From Atherinomorus stipes (Eukaryota > Chordata > Actinopteri > Atheriniformes > Atherinidae): 64,000 bases of DNA. The position numbers were made by a program, and so were the translations under genes. Below, piece after piece: positions 36,228-48,371 of the stretch; the stretch's first letter is position 1; each line of letters opens with the position of its first letter. The DNA lies in NCBI GenBank assembly GCA_023101725.1, contig JALJCO010001024.1, forward strand, positions 62,001 through 126,000, written 5' to 3'. Under the pieces are notes generated by a model. It searched no databases and was not told where the DNA came from. It saw nothing but the letters and a program-made list of their open reading frames with translations.

Positions 36228-37190
36228 CTGGTGATCCTTGTGGACAAAAGCGTCCCTGCACAAAAAAATATTATAAAGTCATTATACATTCATATTTTTT
36301 TCTGCTTTTTTTTTCTCATAAATTATCTTAACAACTCCTGTCCTTCTCAAAACTACCAAACGTTCAATTGTTTTTAGGATTTTAACCCTTTAAATGCCTG
36401 TTTGAGTTTTTGAAATCATTACAAAGAACCAAAAAAACTGAATTGTTTTCTATATGATCACTGTTACACTGATGGGTCTTTGGTGGTAATTAGACACTTG
36501 CATTTGTCAAAGATTAGCATCAAAATTGATTTGATTCTATTTGTATTTTTTATGCAGTGTCAGAAACTCCCTCTGGTGATCCTTAAGGACAAAAGTGTCC
36601 CTGCACAAAAAAATGTTATAAAATCATCACATTGATATTTTTTTCTGCTTTTTTTCTCAAACATTATTTAAACAACTTCTGTCCTACACAAAACTACCAA
36701 ACATTTAACTGTTTTTTAGATTTGAAACCTTTAAATGCCAGTTTGAGTGTTTGAATTTCTGACTCATTCATTACAAAAAAACACAAAATTATTTTATATG
36801 ATCAGTGTTAAAGTGATGGGTCTTTGGTGGTAATTAGACACTTGCATATGTCAAAGATTAGCATCAAAATTGATTTGATTCTGTTTGTATTTTTATGCAG
36901 TGTCAGAAACTCCCTCTGGTCATCCTCGAGAACAAAAGTGTCCTTACACAAAAGCAGTTTTAAAACCATCATACAGTCATATTTTTTTCTGCTTTTTTTC
37001 TCAAACATTATTTAACAACTACTGTCCTACTCAAAACTACCAAATATTTTGTTGTTTTTAGGATTTTAACCCTTTAAATGCTAGAGTTGCTGACTCATTC
37101 ATTTAAAAAAAAGTGAAATATTTTCCATGTAATTAATATTACAGGAATGGGTTTTTGGTGGTGATTAGACACTGGTGATCTCCCAGAGCA
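36228..37190 (+). repeat. ~344-bp tandem repeat, nearly three copies
   Basis: The phrase CTGGTGATCC…GGACAAAAG…GTCC recurs at 36228, 36573 and 36916 (spacing 345 and 343), and a partial copy starts at about 37170. Each unit carries the same order of marks: ATTTTTTTCTGCTTTTTT, CAAAACTACCAAA, TTTAACCCTTTAAATGC, GGTCTTTGGTGGTAATTAGA and TATGCAGTGTCAGAAACTC. Non-coding. It begins 119 bp after the EF1 exon. Confidence 0.9.
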
Positions 37191-37422
37191 TGTAAAGTTT
37201 GTATAAAATACATTTGAGGGGAAAAGACGCTGGATTTTAAAAATTTGTCTAAAATAAAGAATTATTGCAAAAATCCATGCTCCGCCCACAACACAGCTGA
37301 AATGATCACCAAGTTAAACAAAAAAGGACCAAAATGAGCAAAAGTGTCCCAAGAAGGGCATAAGGGATAAACACACACTGGAAATTGTTTAATATAAAAA
37401 TATGAGAAACAGGGCTTCTTAA

Positions 37423-38530
37423 AGGAGACCTATCATGACAAATGGACTTTTAAGAGCTTTTAAACATGTTACTGTGTTATTTCCTCATAAAAAACTTCAT
37501 TTAAGTTATTTTTTTCTTCATTTGTGCATATTTGAGTAATATATATGAATATTTAGGGAAAGCTCCAGCTCCCTTAACATGGCTGACTGACCATCGGTGT
37601 ACGTAATGAGGTGGCACCAATCATAAAGTGACAAATATGCATGCGCAGCTTCGTAGCAAAACGCCCTCTTTGTTCAAGAGAAACTCGAGGAGAATCCTAT
37701 CCTATCCATACTCTCTGAGGAAGAAACAAACAGCCTGCGGGAAGATTTTCTCAGAGGCAAACAGCCATCAGCTAGTAGACGTTTGATCCAGAAAAAAAGC
37801 TTTTTATTTTTGCTCTTGACAACAGCAAATAGGAAAAAATGTGGTTGTTTAGTGTGGGAGTTTATGCATTGTATGGGACAATGAATCCACTTGCCAGAAG
37901 TGGTTAGATTTTACTTTCAGGGGTAGAAAAAAACTCAACTTTGTGTGTGAACTTCACTCCTGACAACTTCATGAATCTCCGGCAGTAAAGTGTTTTTTCT
38001 CGGGAATTACTTCTGAAACCTGACGCAGTTCCCACCATAGAAACACCTCACGGACAGGCAACAACACCGGTAAGTGAAAACGTCTCCCAGCTCAATGCTA
38101 ACTGTTAGCCTCTGACTTGTTTGCTAATTTACTTACTTGTCAGGGGTCTCTGTGGTACTGCGTGTACTTCAAACTCCATGTCAGACTCTGGGTCGAGCGC
38201 GTACAGCTCCATAACAGAGTAATCCATTTTCAGAGTCCGATTATCCATCAGTGTTTACTAATAGCATCCATGTGAGTGATGAAGCCGGTGCTAAAACCAA
38301 ATCTGTTACCTTCAGAATTTGTGTCGGTTCCGGGGCATCGTCATGAAATGAGCGTAAAACATGTTGAGATTGGTCGAGAACTTCAGTGGTTCAGTTAGTC
38401 AGCCGTTTTACTTCTGTGTTGGAAATTAGACGCATAAAAAAAAAAAATTTTAACACTAAAATAGTTGCTTATTTTTAGCTTATGCCTGTAGCTGACTTTT
38501 GGAACATTTGAAAAAGCAGGTACAGCACCT
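37423..38530. mobile_element. TTAA-flanked element (Kolobok/piggyBac-like)
   Basis: TTAA (37419-37422) followed by AGGAGACCTATCATGAC; the right end …GTACAGCACCT is followed by TTAA (38531-38534). The ends share only AGG and the TTAA target site. A diverged second copy lies at about 41415-42110. The ACTTCACTCCTGACAACTTC phrase (about 37940-37975 and 41905-41940) is nearly identical in both. Confidence 0.6.
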
Positions 38531-38534
38531 TTAA

Positions 38535-39812
38535 AATGTTTAGCTGAATGGAAGGTTTTTTGTATGTTTAAGATATGTAAGATTAAGAAGGAACTGTAGG
38601 AGATTTTCTTTTCTTTTTTTTTTGATTTAAAAAGTAACAACACACCAGAAGTACCAAACGGTGGGAATAAAAACAACATAAAGGAATAAATATTTATGAT
38701 TAATAGACAATGTATTTGTTACATATTGGTTGCAGAGCTTTGGCAAAGAAAGGCTACACTGCTTCATCCCAAAACAATGAAATAACAATAAATACCACTG
38801 TCCATGGCTCCTGTTGGCAAAGACGTGAATATGAATCTGCTTACTTTAATTTCTGCAGCACCATCCTCACACTGACCTTTTAACATAACCTCACACTGAG
38901 TGCTTTCAGCAGCAAGAAAATACAAACACGGACAGCTCCTCCTCTTGTTGACAGTATCTGTGCCAAGCCCGGTTTCTGGCAACGTCACCAGCAATAACTG
39001 TGTCTGACACTTTATAAGAGATGCTTTAAATATGTACACGGTAGGGATGGAAAATGTAATATCCCAAAGTCACATCCCTGGGAAACTTTCAAGTCCTTCG
39101 CGCTGCTATCACAGTCTCTGATAAATGTTTTAGGGATCACCATGGGGAGAAAAACCCCTGAAATGTTCAAGACTCAATATTAAATGTTCAGAAGTTGGAC
39201 TACTTTTATTCCTCTCGTGACTCATCTGTCTCAGGCTTTCTGGAGTCCCCGGCGGCCCCGGCGAGCCTCTGGGCTGGCCTGGTCGCAGGGGTCTCTGGGG
39301 AACAGGGACATTTATACCGTTTATTTATTCACTCAGCTGCCATTTATCTCTCTGACTGGTTTGGAAAACATCTTTTTATCCATGAAAGGTCTCAGGTCAA
39401 CTTGTTTGTATTGATTGACATCTTAATGAAATAATGGGGGTTTGTTGATGCAGGCAGTATTGAGTCTGGATGCAGATGAATGCCTTTATTTTTTTATTTG
39501 AAAATCTTTTGTAGACAACAAATGAAGAGGCAGACCTGCTTATTGATTTCATGCCACAAGGGTCTTATAGATGACTGATTCACTATATAAAACAGCAGAG
39601 CAAATATTGTGTACACTAATAAACAGCTAAGATTGAGCTGCTTGTAAAAGACCAGCTAGATCCTTCCTGAATAACGGCTGCGGTTATTATGAGCTATAAA
39701 CTCATAAATACATAATTGAGAAAGAAAATGAAACGGAAACTGTTTTTAACTTTGAAGAACAGCAGTGGTGGTATCATGATGACGAAGTGTGAGTATGTTG
39801 AGATGAATGTTT
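38535..39812 (+). other. Intron sequence, nothing recognised
   Basis: Mostly unique-looking. A short GC-rich patch at 39240-39290 gives open frames but has no splice-bounded conserved peptide. Confidence 0.45.
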
Positions 39813-40010
39813 AGTGGGGGAGTGGGTAGCTTGGCTAACGTTGCAGGCTTCGGTGCGGCAGACCTGGGCTCGAGTCCCCAACATGGCACTCAGGTGCACT
39901 GCAATGGACCCTTGAGCAAGGTTGTTCCCCACCAACTGCTCCTCAGGTGCTGTGATTGGCTGCCCACTGTTAGATGCAGAGAACAAATCTCCTAATTGGG
40001 ATTTATAAAG
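39813..40010 (+). repeat. tRNA-derived SINE (different family)
   Basis: GGGTAGCTTGGCTAACG at 39824 is an A-box-like segment and GGGCTCGAGTCCC at 39866-39878 is a B box. The body carries the phrase ACCCTTGAGCAAGG…CCCC..CTGCTCC, familiar from teleost SINEs. It ends near 40010 in ATTGGGATTTATAAAG without a long A-tail. Confidence 0.75.
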
Positions 40011-40011
40011 T

Positions 40012-40300
40012 TCAGATTATAGGCGCTTTCGGACTGTAGGAACCTTTTGGAGTTCCTATAACCTTTTGGGGAACCAGGACGTTTTTTTTTGCGCATTCGG
40101 ACATACGTATAGGAACTAGAACCTCGGACCTCAGTTTCTAGAACCTTTTTAGCTACTCCCAGGCAGGGTCTTTTTGGGGTTCCATAAGAACTGAAATACG
40201 TAGATGTTTGGTGATTGGTAGAACTGGCAAGCCCCGCCCCTCGCATGATCTCCACTTCTTCCGGCCCGCCATATTTTAAAAGTCCCACAGCTGTTACAAC
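40012..40300. repeat. Unclassified repeat end (GGCGCTTTCGGACTG)
   Basis: The GGCGCTTTCGGACTGTAGGA start, followed by repeated GGAACCTTTT/GAACCT words, looks like one end of a fish DNA element. No inverted partner was seen nearby. Confidence 0.35.
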
Positions 40301-40431
40301 TGTTTACATATTGTAATAACAACAAGAACTATTACAATAGGAGAGTACCAATTCATTATTAAATCGATGCATCACAATGGTACACGTCCCGAATCAATAA
40401 CTATTTTGAAATTTTTTTATTTTTTTCCCCT

Positions 40432-40747
40432 GAACAGTGGACCAAAACATCAGTCAACAGATGCAGACGTCTTTTTGAGCGTAACAGAAAACACCTGATT
40501 GCAGTTATTGCCTCATAGTGATTCTCAACAACATTTTAACTTCAGAGCTCCACCATGTTTGTTTACTTGTTCTATTTTTTGTGTTTATTTTTTATATTTC
40601 TTTTGAACCCCAATTCAAAATCAATGTCATGATTTTCATAGAATTTTTTTTATTTATTATGACTTTTGTCAATTTCAACTTATTTCACTGACAGCTGATG
40701 TTTTTCCTTCTTTGATTGGAGGGTATAAATAATTTTGAGGATGACTG
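40432..40747 (+). pseudogene. Tc1-like element 3' end with transposase C-terminus
   Basis: Plus-strand codons from about 40433 read QWTKTSVNRCRRLFERNRKH and soon stop, matching the C-terminus of the Tc1 relative at 1549-1650. The shared ~150-bp 3' sequence follows, ending GAATAATTTT-like (AATAATTTTGAGGATGACTG) before a TA at 40748. The rest of the transposase is missing upstream. Confidence 0.65.
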
Positions 40748-41414
40748 TACATAACCACGTTGTTTCAGCTTGTTTCAGCTAACTCTAAATGCTGAGATTT
40801 TTCTTTTATTTTCTTTTATGTTTGATTGATTTTGAATGGTGAAATTTTTCCAAGAGCAATTTTAGGTTAGCTCAGCTATCAGGAAAAGCTGCAGGTTCCC
40901 ACAAGATCCCCTAAAAAAATGACTTTTACATGCAGGCTTGAAAGAAATCTTCTTATTATCATACCCTCAGACTGCCACTCTGACCTTGGTGGTATCATTA
41001 ATATTTCTCTTACACGTCAGTATATAATTTATTCCTGCACAAATCAGGATTTGTGGAGAGAACATCTTTAGGGCACACCATTTTGTTATTTGCACCTGTG
41101 ACAGATATGACATCACTTTTTTTATTTATTGTTTATATTTAGTCCATTTACTCCAGTAGAGGTCATTTTCCTTCATTGTAAATGGAAGTCATTATTCTCT
41201 GCATGAACAAATGACCCATGGGCTCATTTTCAGAGAACAGTCTCATTAAAAGAGAGTGATGATGAAGAGCTCTTTTCAAGTCTTGTTGACAACTCAAAGG
41301 GTTTTACGATGCATGCAGCCATTTTTATGCTAGATATACTGTACATGGATTTTGTGTATCGCATGAATCCTGAGTATAAGGTGGGGTCCAGTATCCCGCT
41401 CAAGGAGATCCTCA

Positions 41415-42110
41415 AGGAGCCCTATTATGAAAAACTGACTTTTTTGAGCTTTTAACTATGTTAGTATGCTCTTTCTTCATAAAAACTTCATTGAAGTTGT
41501 TATTTTTTTTCATTCATGCATATTTGAGTAATCTATCTGAATCTATAGGGATTTTCATTTCAAAATTTAGCTCCCTTCAAACGACTGCCTAAGAAATGCC
41601 TATGTAGTCGTCATTTCACCAACCATGAAGCAGCAAATACGTGTGTAAGACGTCCACTCTGTTCGAGAGAAACTCCAAGAATCCTAACCTATCCACTCTT
41701 TCTGAGACAGGCAACCATCAGCTAACAGAAATTTGCTCCAGAGTTAAGAAAGAAAAGCCCCCCCCCCCCCCCCTTTTTTTTTTTTCTTTGCCCTAGATGA
41801 CATCAAGTTGAAAAAAAAGGGACTTTATTTTTAGTACCAAAGGCTGGATTTACTCACCAGAAGTGGTTAAATGTCCTCAGGAGCAGAAAAAACCTCAACT
41901 TTGTGTGTGAACTTCACTCCTGACAACTTCATGAATCTCAAGCAGTCAAGTGTTTTTTCTCAGGGATTACTTCTGAAACATGACACAGTTCCCATAAAAA
42001 CGCCTTATAGACAGACAGCACCAGTAAGTAAAAACATATTGCCAATTCATTGCTAACCGTTAGCCTATGACTTGTTAGCTATCCTTACTTGTCAGGGGTC
42101 TTCGGTACCA
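41415..42110. repeat. Diverged copy of the 37423-38530 element
   Basis: The order of segments matches 37423-38170: CCTAT.ATGA start, CATATTTGAGTAAT, AGAATCCTA.CCTATCCA, the ACTTCACTCCTGACAACTTC phrase, and CTTGTCAGGGGTCT. It also holds a C14/T12 homopolymer (about 41759-41786). The right end is not defined. Confidence 0.7.
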
Positions 42111-44880
42111 CCAAAGACTAAAAAAAAATGGACGTAGCATCCGGTCACATCTGAAGAGGGGAAAGTAAAGCTAACCGGGCGTTTCACACCGTCGCCATCT
42201 TGCCGTGTCATGTGTGTCATTACTCCCAGAAAATACTAAAATGGGCAAAAGCAAGGCCACTCCGAGCAGCGGGGCAAATGATTGACAGCCAAGCCAATCC
42301 TAACCGAGCTAATCCGAAGTGAACAGGAACGAATGATGATAGGCAGTTTAAAGGTAAGACACGCTCAAACTTGCAGTTAACCAGCTAAAAACCAGCGTTG
42401 TGCAACTCTGCCACAGGCTAACGCCTTCCTGGGAGCAAGCAGGGAGCTAACTATTAGCCTCCACAGCTAAAAATGGCATCCGGTCTGCCGCCTTTTAATC
42501 AAAAGGTTACGCCCCTAATTATGTGTAATTTCAAGATAAACATCTATATGGAAGAGTTATAAGAAAATTCACCTCCTGTCAGTTGACATGAAGGTAAACT
42601 TGGCCTATTAAACTTAAAATGATTTTTTATTGATTGATTTCTGCTGTAAACATGTTTGTTTCTGCTGTAAACATGTTTATTTCTGCTGTGAAGTTGGCGT
42701 TTTTAACATGGGAGTCTGTGGGGATTTGCTCTGTTTTGCCAGCCTCTAGCGGATGAAGGGAGAACTACAAAAAATAGTTCTTCCGGGTTGCCTCATAGGT
42801 GGCCACCGGAGGCTGCCGCATGAAAGAAACACATCTCTCATCCACCAGTGTAGGCCCCGCCCATCAAATGCACTTGACTTCACAAGCAAAACTTTAGAAT
42901 TTGCAAGCAAAAAGGACAAATTTTTAAACAATTTTCTAAAACTTGAAATCAAAGAGGACTGATTTATAAGCAAAATACTTTTATGTTTTTACTTTCAAAC
43001 ATTATTTTTGATTAAAGTGGAAGAAATATGCTGTCTATTTTTATTTTTCAATTTCAACCTGTCCTGTTTCGATCTCAAAAAATTGTTTTTGATTGCCACT
43101 TACTTTCTTTTTCTCTCAAATCTCTTGTTTGGTTTCAAATCTATTCTATTTGACAGAAGTAGGAACTGTAAAGTCATCAAGTCTTTTCCATGTCGAGTCT
43201 GATCAGTGCCATTAAAAGGGGGCACGTCCCCTCCGTCCCCAGTGCCATCTGCGCCCTTGCTGGGATCATATAATCAGCCATCCTTTCTGAGGCAAAGCTT
43301 CGCTGTGCAGTTAATGCATCTGAAATCATATATAATCTCATATGAAATAAGAGACAATATTCTCAAATGAATGAGTCATTTTTGTCTGCAGCTCTTATTC
43401 ATGCATTCTTCCATTTTTCATTGTTACCCACTGTCAAGACTTCCAGCACACGGCTTGGCAGAAATCAGTTGTGAAATTATGCACATTGATGTAATGATGA
43501 GTAGCCGCTGATCAAAAGGAGCCAGCACACAGAAGTGGAATGATATTAGCAGAAAAATGGGGATTGATGACAGAGATTGTATCTCGGCCAGAAAAACAGC
43601 TACAAGGATTTAACCCTTATTCACAGACACGGACTCGAAGTCCAGCAGATCTCCAGCAGATACTGATTGTTATTTGTTCTGCTTCTTTCTGCTGCCGAGC
43701 TAATCTCTGTGATTGGAACTGAGCTTGACTTGACCTTCATGATTAAGTGTGGCAGCTCCTCTTTGTTCCTGATCACAGCATTGCACCAGCCTTTGTTAAG
43801 GTCACACACTCACTTCCTGCCCTGCACCTGTCATACTCTAAATTTTGGGGAACTTGTAATCCTCTCTTGTTCTTTTTACAGCAAAGGGAGCAAGATTTCA
43901 CATGTTCAGTCTGTTAACAGCTGAAACAGTGGTAAAAAGCAGGAGGAAGCAGCTCTTACAGACACGTTAAGTGAGGTATAGGGACTCTGTTATGTGTTTG
44001 TTGGGGTTGGGAGCTTTTAGTTATTTAATGGCTGCTGAATCCTCCACATTGTAATAAAAAGTTTCAGATCTATAAAGCTGTTAAATGGCTCACAACACAA
44101 ATACACTATCCAATAGCTATCTGAGAATTTGACAGGATAAAATGAGTATATTCACTTTTTGCATAACTGTAACATAAATGAAACTTTTTAAATTTAGATC
44201 TTGGTTATGCAACTTTGTAATGAAGCTTTCATTCATTCTTCAGTAGGTTGGGTTACTGTTAGTTACAGCTAATGCATTTGGGGAGCAGATGGCTAAGCAG
44301 AGAGCTAGCTTGTGTTATTTCATAATTTTAAAGCATTTTTTTCCACTTTGCAACTGTGTGTGTGGAGCTCATTCATACTACAGAGATCAGAGACTGAGTG
44401 GATTTAAACTAACTGATAATTCAGTCACTGATGGATTCATTTCTTGTAGTGACATCTCCACTCACAACCACATAAGTTAAAAGTGTCACCCTTTGTAAAT
44501 ACTGTACAAGGGCTTGGTGAAATTAAGTAGTTTTGTTGCAGATAATGTGTTATAGAACCCATTCATTTCGCCCCATTCACTCTTATTATATGGATATACA
44601 CGTATCTACAACTAATCCAAATATCGTCTGGAGGAGTCAGAGTGATACGGAAATTTTAAAGGTGTTTAAATAAACGTATAAATTCCTAGAAATAAGGTCC
44701 AGGGTGGAAAAAAAAAGAAAGTTTTCCTTTAAATGCCGGCTTAAAAAGCAGCATATCTGAGGTAACATGCAGAGCCCGAAAAGATTCGGCTACCGCAGTG
44801 TTTGCATCCAGATCTGTGGAGGTAAAACTGGATGGGTGACCTGAAGTACAGCTATGTTCACAAAGTTTTTACAAATTATT
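42111..44880 (+). other. Intron sequence with a second copy of the 34.5-kb repeat
   Basis: 42656-42775 repeats the 21-bp units and their downstream phrase (AACATGGGAGTCTGTGGGGA). 44500-44720 resembles 24960-25022 and 26330-26365 (GCAGATAATG…, CCTAGAAATAAGGTCCAG), so another dispersed element is present. The rest is unrecognised. Confidence 0.5.
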
Positions 44881-44944
44881 AGTCTGGTTTTGGCCAGGAA
44901 TGACACTGCGAATGAGAACTGTTCTGCGACAAATTATGAAGATA

Positions 44945-45125
44945 ATTAATGGTGTTCCTCAGGTTTCATTTCTGGGACCTTTCCTGTTTTCTGGAAATTA
45001 AAGTGATTTCAGTCATGAAATTTAAGCAGACACATCTTTTCCATGGATAACATAATTATCTGCTGTAATGTTTTATCTATAACATGCTTCAAACACCAGG
45101 TTGCATTCCACCCAGTAATTACTGC
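44945..45125 (+). pseudogene. LINE reverse transcriptase fragment
   Basis: Plus-strand NGVPQVSFLGPFLFS at about 44949-44993 corresponds to the RT motif (G)VPQGSxLGPLLFS. A nearby frame reads MDNIII where the catalytic YADD would be expected. It is too short to assign a clade, and frameshifts make it inactive. Confidence 0.5.
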
Positions 45126-45279
45126 TTTAAAGCATTTCTTTTTTTAAACAGCATGTTTAAAGGGATGATGTTTACATCTCATGGTACGGTTGAAAATGTT
45201 CTCTCACATAGGAATGTGGTACATTTAAAATCTATAATGACAATCTACCTTAAAATGTAAAGGAAATGTTTTTTCTGTC

Positions 45280-45840
45280 CAGTCCAATTCAACTTTATCC
45301 CTAAAGTATTTTCATCTAAATACTGCACACAAAATGCTGTACAACAGAATACACATAGCATTCAGAATAAAATTCATAAAATCACACCGAATAAGACAGA
45401 TAGTGAGAACAATAAAAAACAATAAGACCAAGATAAAACATAAAATGATAAAAAGTGACCTAAGGGGAGTGGAATGCTAGCGGGAAAAGATGGGTTTTTA
45501 GGAGGCTCTTTTAAACCGAACAGCGAAGAATCCTCAGGCCAGCCGCTGCAAAAGCTCCCACCCCCAAGTTTTCCCCGTGCCCTCGAAACACTCAGGAGAA
45601 GCTGGTCAGCCATCGTAAGGCACCTGGTTAGAACATGGGCATGCAGGAACTCGGAGAAGTAAGGAAAGGCGAGAGAATCCAGTGCCAAAGAAAAGAATCT
45701 TAAACTGAATTCTAGAAGAAACGGGCAGCGAATGGCATGAAACGAGGACAGGAGTGATATGTTCACGCTTACGGGTGCCAGTCAGCAACCAAGCCGCTGC
45801 ATTCTGAACCAGTTGCAGCCGAGTTAAGTGCTTCGTGTGT
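45280..45840 (-). pseudogene. LINE 3' end with RT C-terminal domain (minus strand)
   Basis: From about 45830 the minus strand reads LTRLQLVQNAAAWLLTGTRK then REHITPVLVSCHSLPVSSRI, the recurrent C-terminal block of L2/CR1-like teleost LINEs. Frameshifts follow, and the 3' end is …GATAAAGTTGAATTGGAC (complement of 45282-45300). It is 5'-truncated next to a GT-rich repeat at 45835. Confidence 0.8.
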
Positions 45841-46140
45841 GTGTGTGGGCGCGTTTTTGCAACATTGTGGGGACCATGTTCCGGATTGTTACCATCACTG
45901 TGGGGACGTCTTGCCCTCGTGGGGACATTTTCGCGGTCCCCACGGGTATGAATCCCTTTTTGAGGGTCAAGATTAGGTTTTAGAGATTTAGTTAGACTTA
46001 GGTTTTGTTTATTGTTAGGACAAGGGTTAGGTTTAGGCAATCAGTTATGGGCGTTAGGTTTAGGGTAAGAGGCTAGGGAATGCATTATGTCAATGGATAA
46101 ACCCTATGGGGATATAAAAACAAAAATGTGTGTGTGTGGA
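45841..46140. repeat. Dispersed GTGGGGACC / GGTTAGG repeat
   Basis: It is bounded by short GT runs on both sides. Contains repeated GTGGGGAC, CCCCAC and GGTTAGG/TTAGGTTTAG words, a composition seen in a common fish interspersed repeat. Non-coding. Confidence 0.5.
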
Positions 46141-46718
46141 GGGGGTAGGTGGGGTGATTAAAAGAGCTTTGCACTTGTAAGGTGTGACATAATAACTGCA
46201 TGTACTAAGGGTCGAATATGGAACATTTTTATTAAAAACTATATTAAAAAAAAATAATACCTCCATGAGATGGTGCAGAAGAAAGTACAGCATTTCCTTA
46301 AAAATTATATTTAGCCTGAAAATAAATATAAAATACATTTTAAAGGGTTTGACAATGGCATTATGTTTACATTTACAAGCCAATACACCGCCATTGCAGG
46401 TTGTCAGATCTGTGTGGCAGCAGTATGTTTGGCACAGTTAGGCTGGTACTGGGAAAAATGGTGTAGTCTGTAAGTCAAGAAGCTGCAGAGCCCCAAAGAT
46501 ATTGTTTTCCGTCTCTAAGAGGAGAGTGACCTGAGAAGAGCAAAAACTGGAGTAAATTTAGGTGAAGCTATACTAGACGGACCCACATAAACATTTTCCA
46601 CAGCATCAAAACACGGAAATGGCAACCAAATAGCTGAAGTTTTTTTTTTGCCATTGCAACTACAACCTAGACACACGTGATGTCGCTGTTCTGTCCGTAT
46701 TCCATATTCAACCTTTAA

Positions 46719-47019
46719 AGGGCCTATATTATGCCCCCCCCCCTGAAGTGAGAGTCTCGGAAGCGGAGCAAAGCTAGTTAATCAGGTATGGAGGTGTCTC
46801 AGGTGTTCTAGACTGGAGGGGCCAGCCAGTGTCGTATGAATAAAATGGGGAAGTCAGGCCGATCGTAAAAAATGCTTCATTTAAAAGTCTTGAAGACTCT
46901 TAATAATTAAGAGTTGTTTGTTGTAAGAGTTGTTTTTTATGGGCATTTTTAGTCTCTTAAAACACCCCAGAAGACCATGTCAACCACTTAGAAAAGTCAA
47001 TATTCATAAAATGGGCCCT
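46719..47019. mobile_element. TTAA-flanked MITE, 301 bp
   Basis: TTAA (46715-46718) then AGGGCCTATATTATG; inverted right end AGGGCCCATTTTATG before TTAA (47020-47023). The TIR matches at 12 of 15 bases or better. Non-coding, with a C-run near 46734. Confidence 0.85.
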
Positions 47020-47023
47020 TTAA

Positions 47024-48371
47024 AGGGATACAACACCCACAGAACAATGTGCCTTCATTTTCTACTCACCCTCATGCATCAGGACTAAAAATAATGACCC
47101 CAGTCTTTATTGAACAATTCCTGTTTTACACTTTATAACTATGATTCAGTATTCCATGAATCTGCTGCCTTTTCACTGTGTGAACTGTGTAAAGTTGTAT
47201 TATCATACGGTGGTTGGATGTTGTTACACTGGAGTAGAAAAATACACACAAATGACACAGTGGTGTTTGGTAAAAGGTAAATTTCCTGTTTGCATTTCCA
47301 GCTAGGGCTGAACGATATCAGCAAAAAAAGCTAATTGCAATTTTTCTGGGAGATATTGCGATTTCGATTTGATTTATGATTTTCTTCAATGTACAGTAAC
47401 ATTTACAAGCATGACAGAAAGTTCCATTATCTCATCAAAACATTAAAAGCTATTATTCTTAATCAATGATGACAATTAAAGGTAAGATTTAGCTCACTTT
47501 CAAATGCATTTATTAAAAACATAATGCATGTACATTCACTGGAACTCTGGGATTTTCAGATTCCCTGCAGTCCTCCTCCCTCTACCACAGTTAATCACCC
47601 CACTTACTGCCTTTTTCAAATCAGGTAATCTGCATGTTGCTTTACACACTTGAATTTCCAGTGTAGAAAAGACATTACTGTGCTATTTTTTTTATATTTT
47701 AACTATTTCTCATCACAATTCACTGAAAAATATCCAAATAAGAACTTTTTTTTTCTTTTTACAGTTCTTGTATGTAGGTTACGTTAAGTGAAACATACAA
47801 ACCAGGGAATTTATCATGGATTCATTTGTGCATTGAAATGTAATTAAGTTGTAAAATAAATCTGAACAAATATCAGGTTTTACATTTGACTTCATTTTTT
47901 GTCATTCTGTCACCTGAACTTGAGGTGAAGAAAACGCTCCTACATCATAAATAATCAGGTGGTTTTACTCTGATTGTTTTATCAGGACGCATTTCTGACG
48001 TTTGGAACACACATTTTTGGCCAAAACAGCGTTCTGTACTCATCCTCTCATGCACACTTTACAAGCAGCAGCAATAACGTTCCTCCCGTTTCTGGACTTC
48101 TGGTTTAACTGTGTGGCTTAAAGTACCCACTCAGGACACTTGGTTTACATTGGACGAGCAGTATGGAGGAATATTAACAAGTTTTTGTGGACTTCTGAGG
48201 ACCTTGTTGGCTCGGGCTCAATGGAACTCCATTATATAAAAGTTGGGGAAAACGAGAAGTCGTCCTGATCACCGGCTGCATTTGAAATATTAAAAAAGTG
48301 CTCCAGAGTCTTGCTCACCATGAGAGTAAGTGGAAAATAAAGTTAAATCGTTCTGTGGGTGAACTATTCCT
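47024..48371. mobile_element. Second TTAA-type end pair, abutting the first
   Basis: TTAA (47020-47023, shared with the neighbouring MITE) then AGGGATACAACACCCACAGA; the inverted right end is AGGAATAGTTCACCCACAGA before TTAA (48372-48375). The ends clearly belong to one family. Between them begins a hAT element that extends past 48371, so the two ends may not be from the same insertion. Confidence 0.6.

Noticed and set aside
39042..39085. Tiny TAGGGATG…CATCCCTG palindrome
   Set aside because: Only 8-9 bp arms and no TSD; likely chance or a remnant too short to name.
39813..39880. tRNA gene on the plus strand
   Set aside because: Promoter boxes only; followed by a SINE body.
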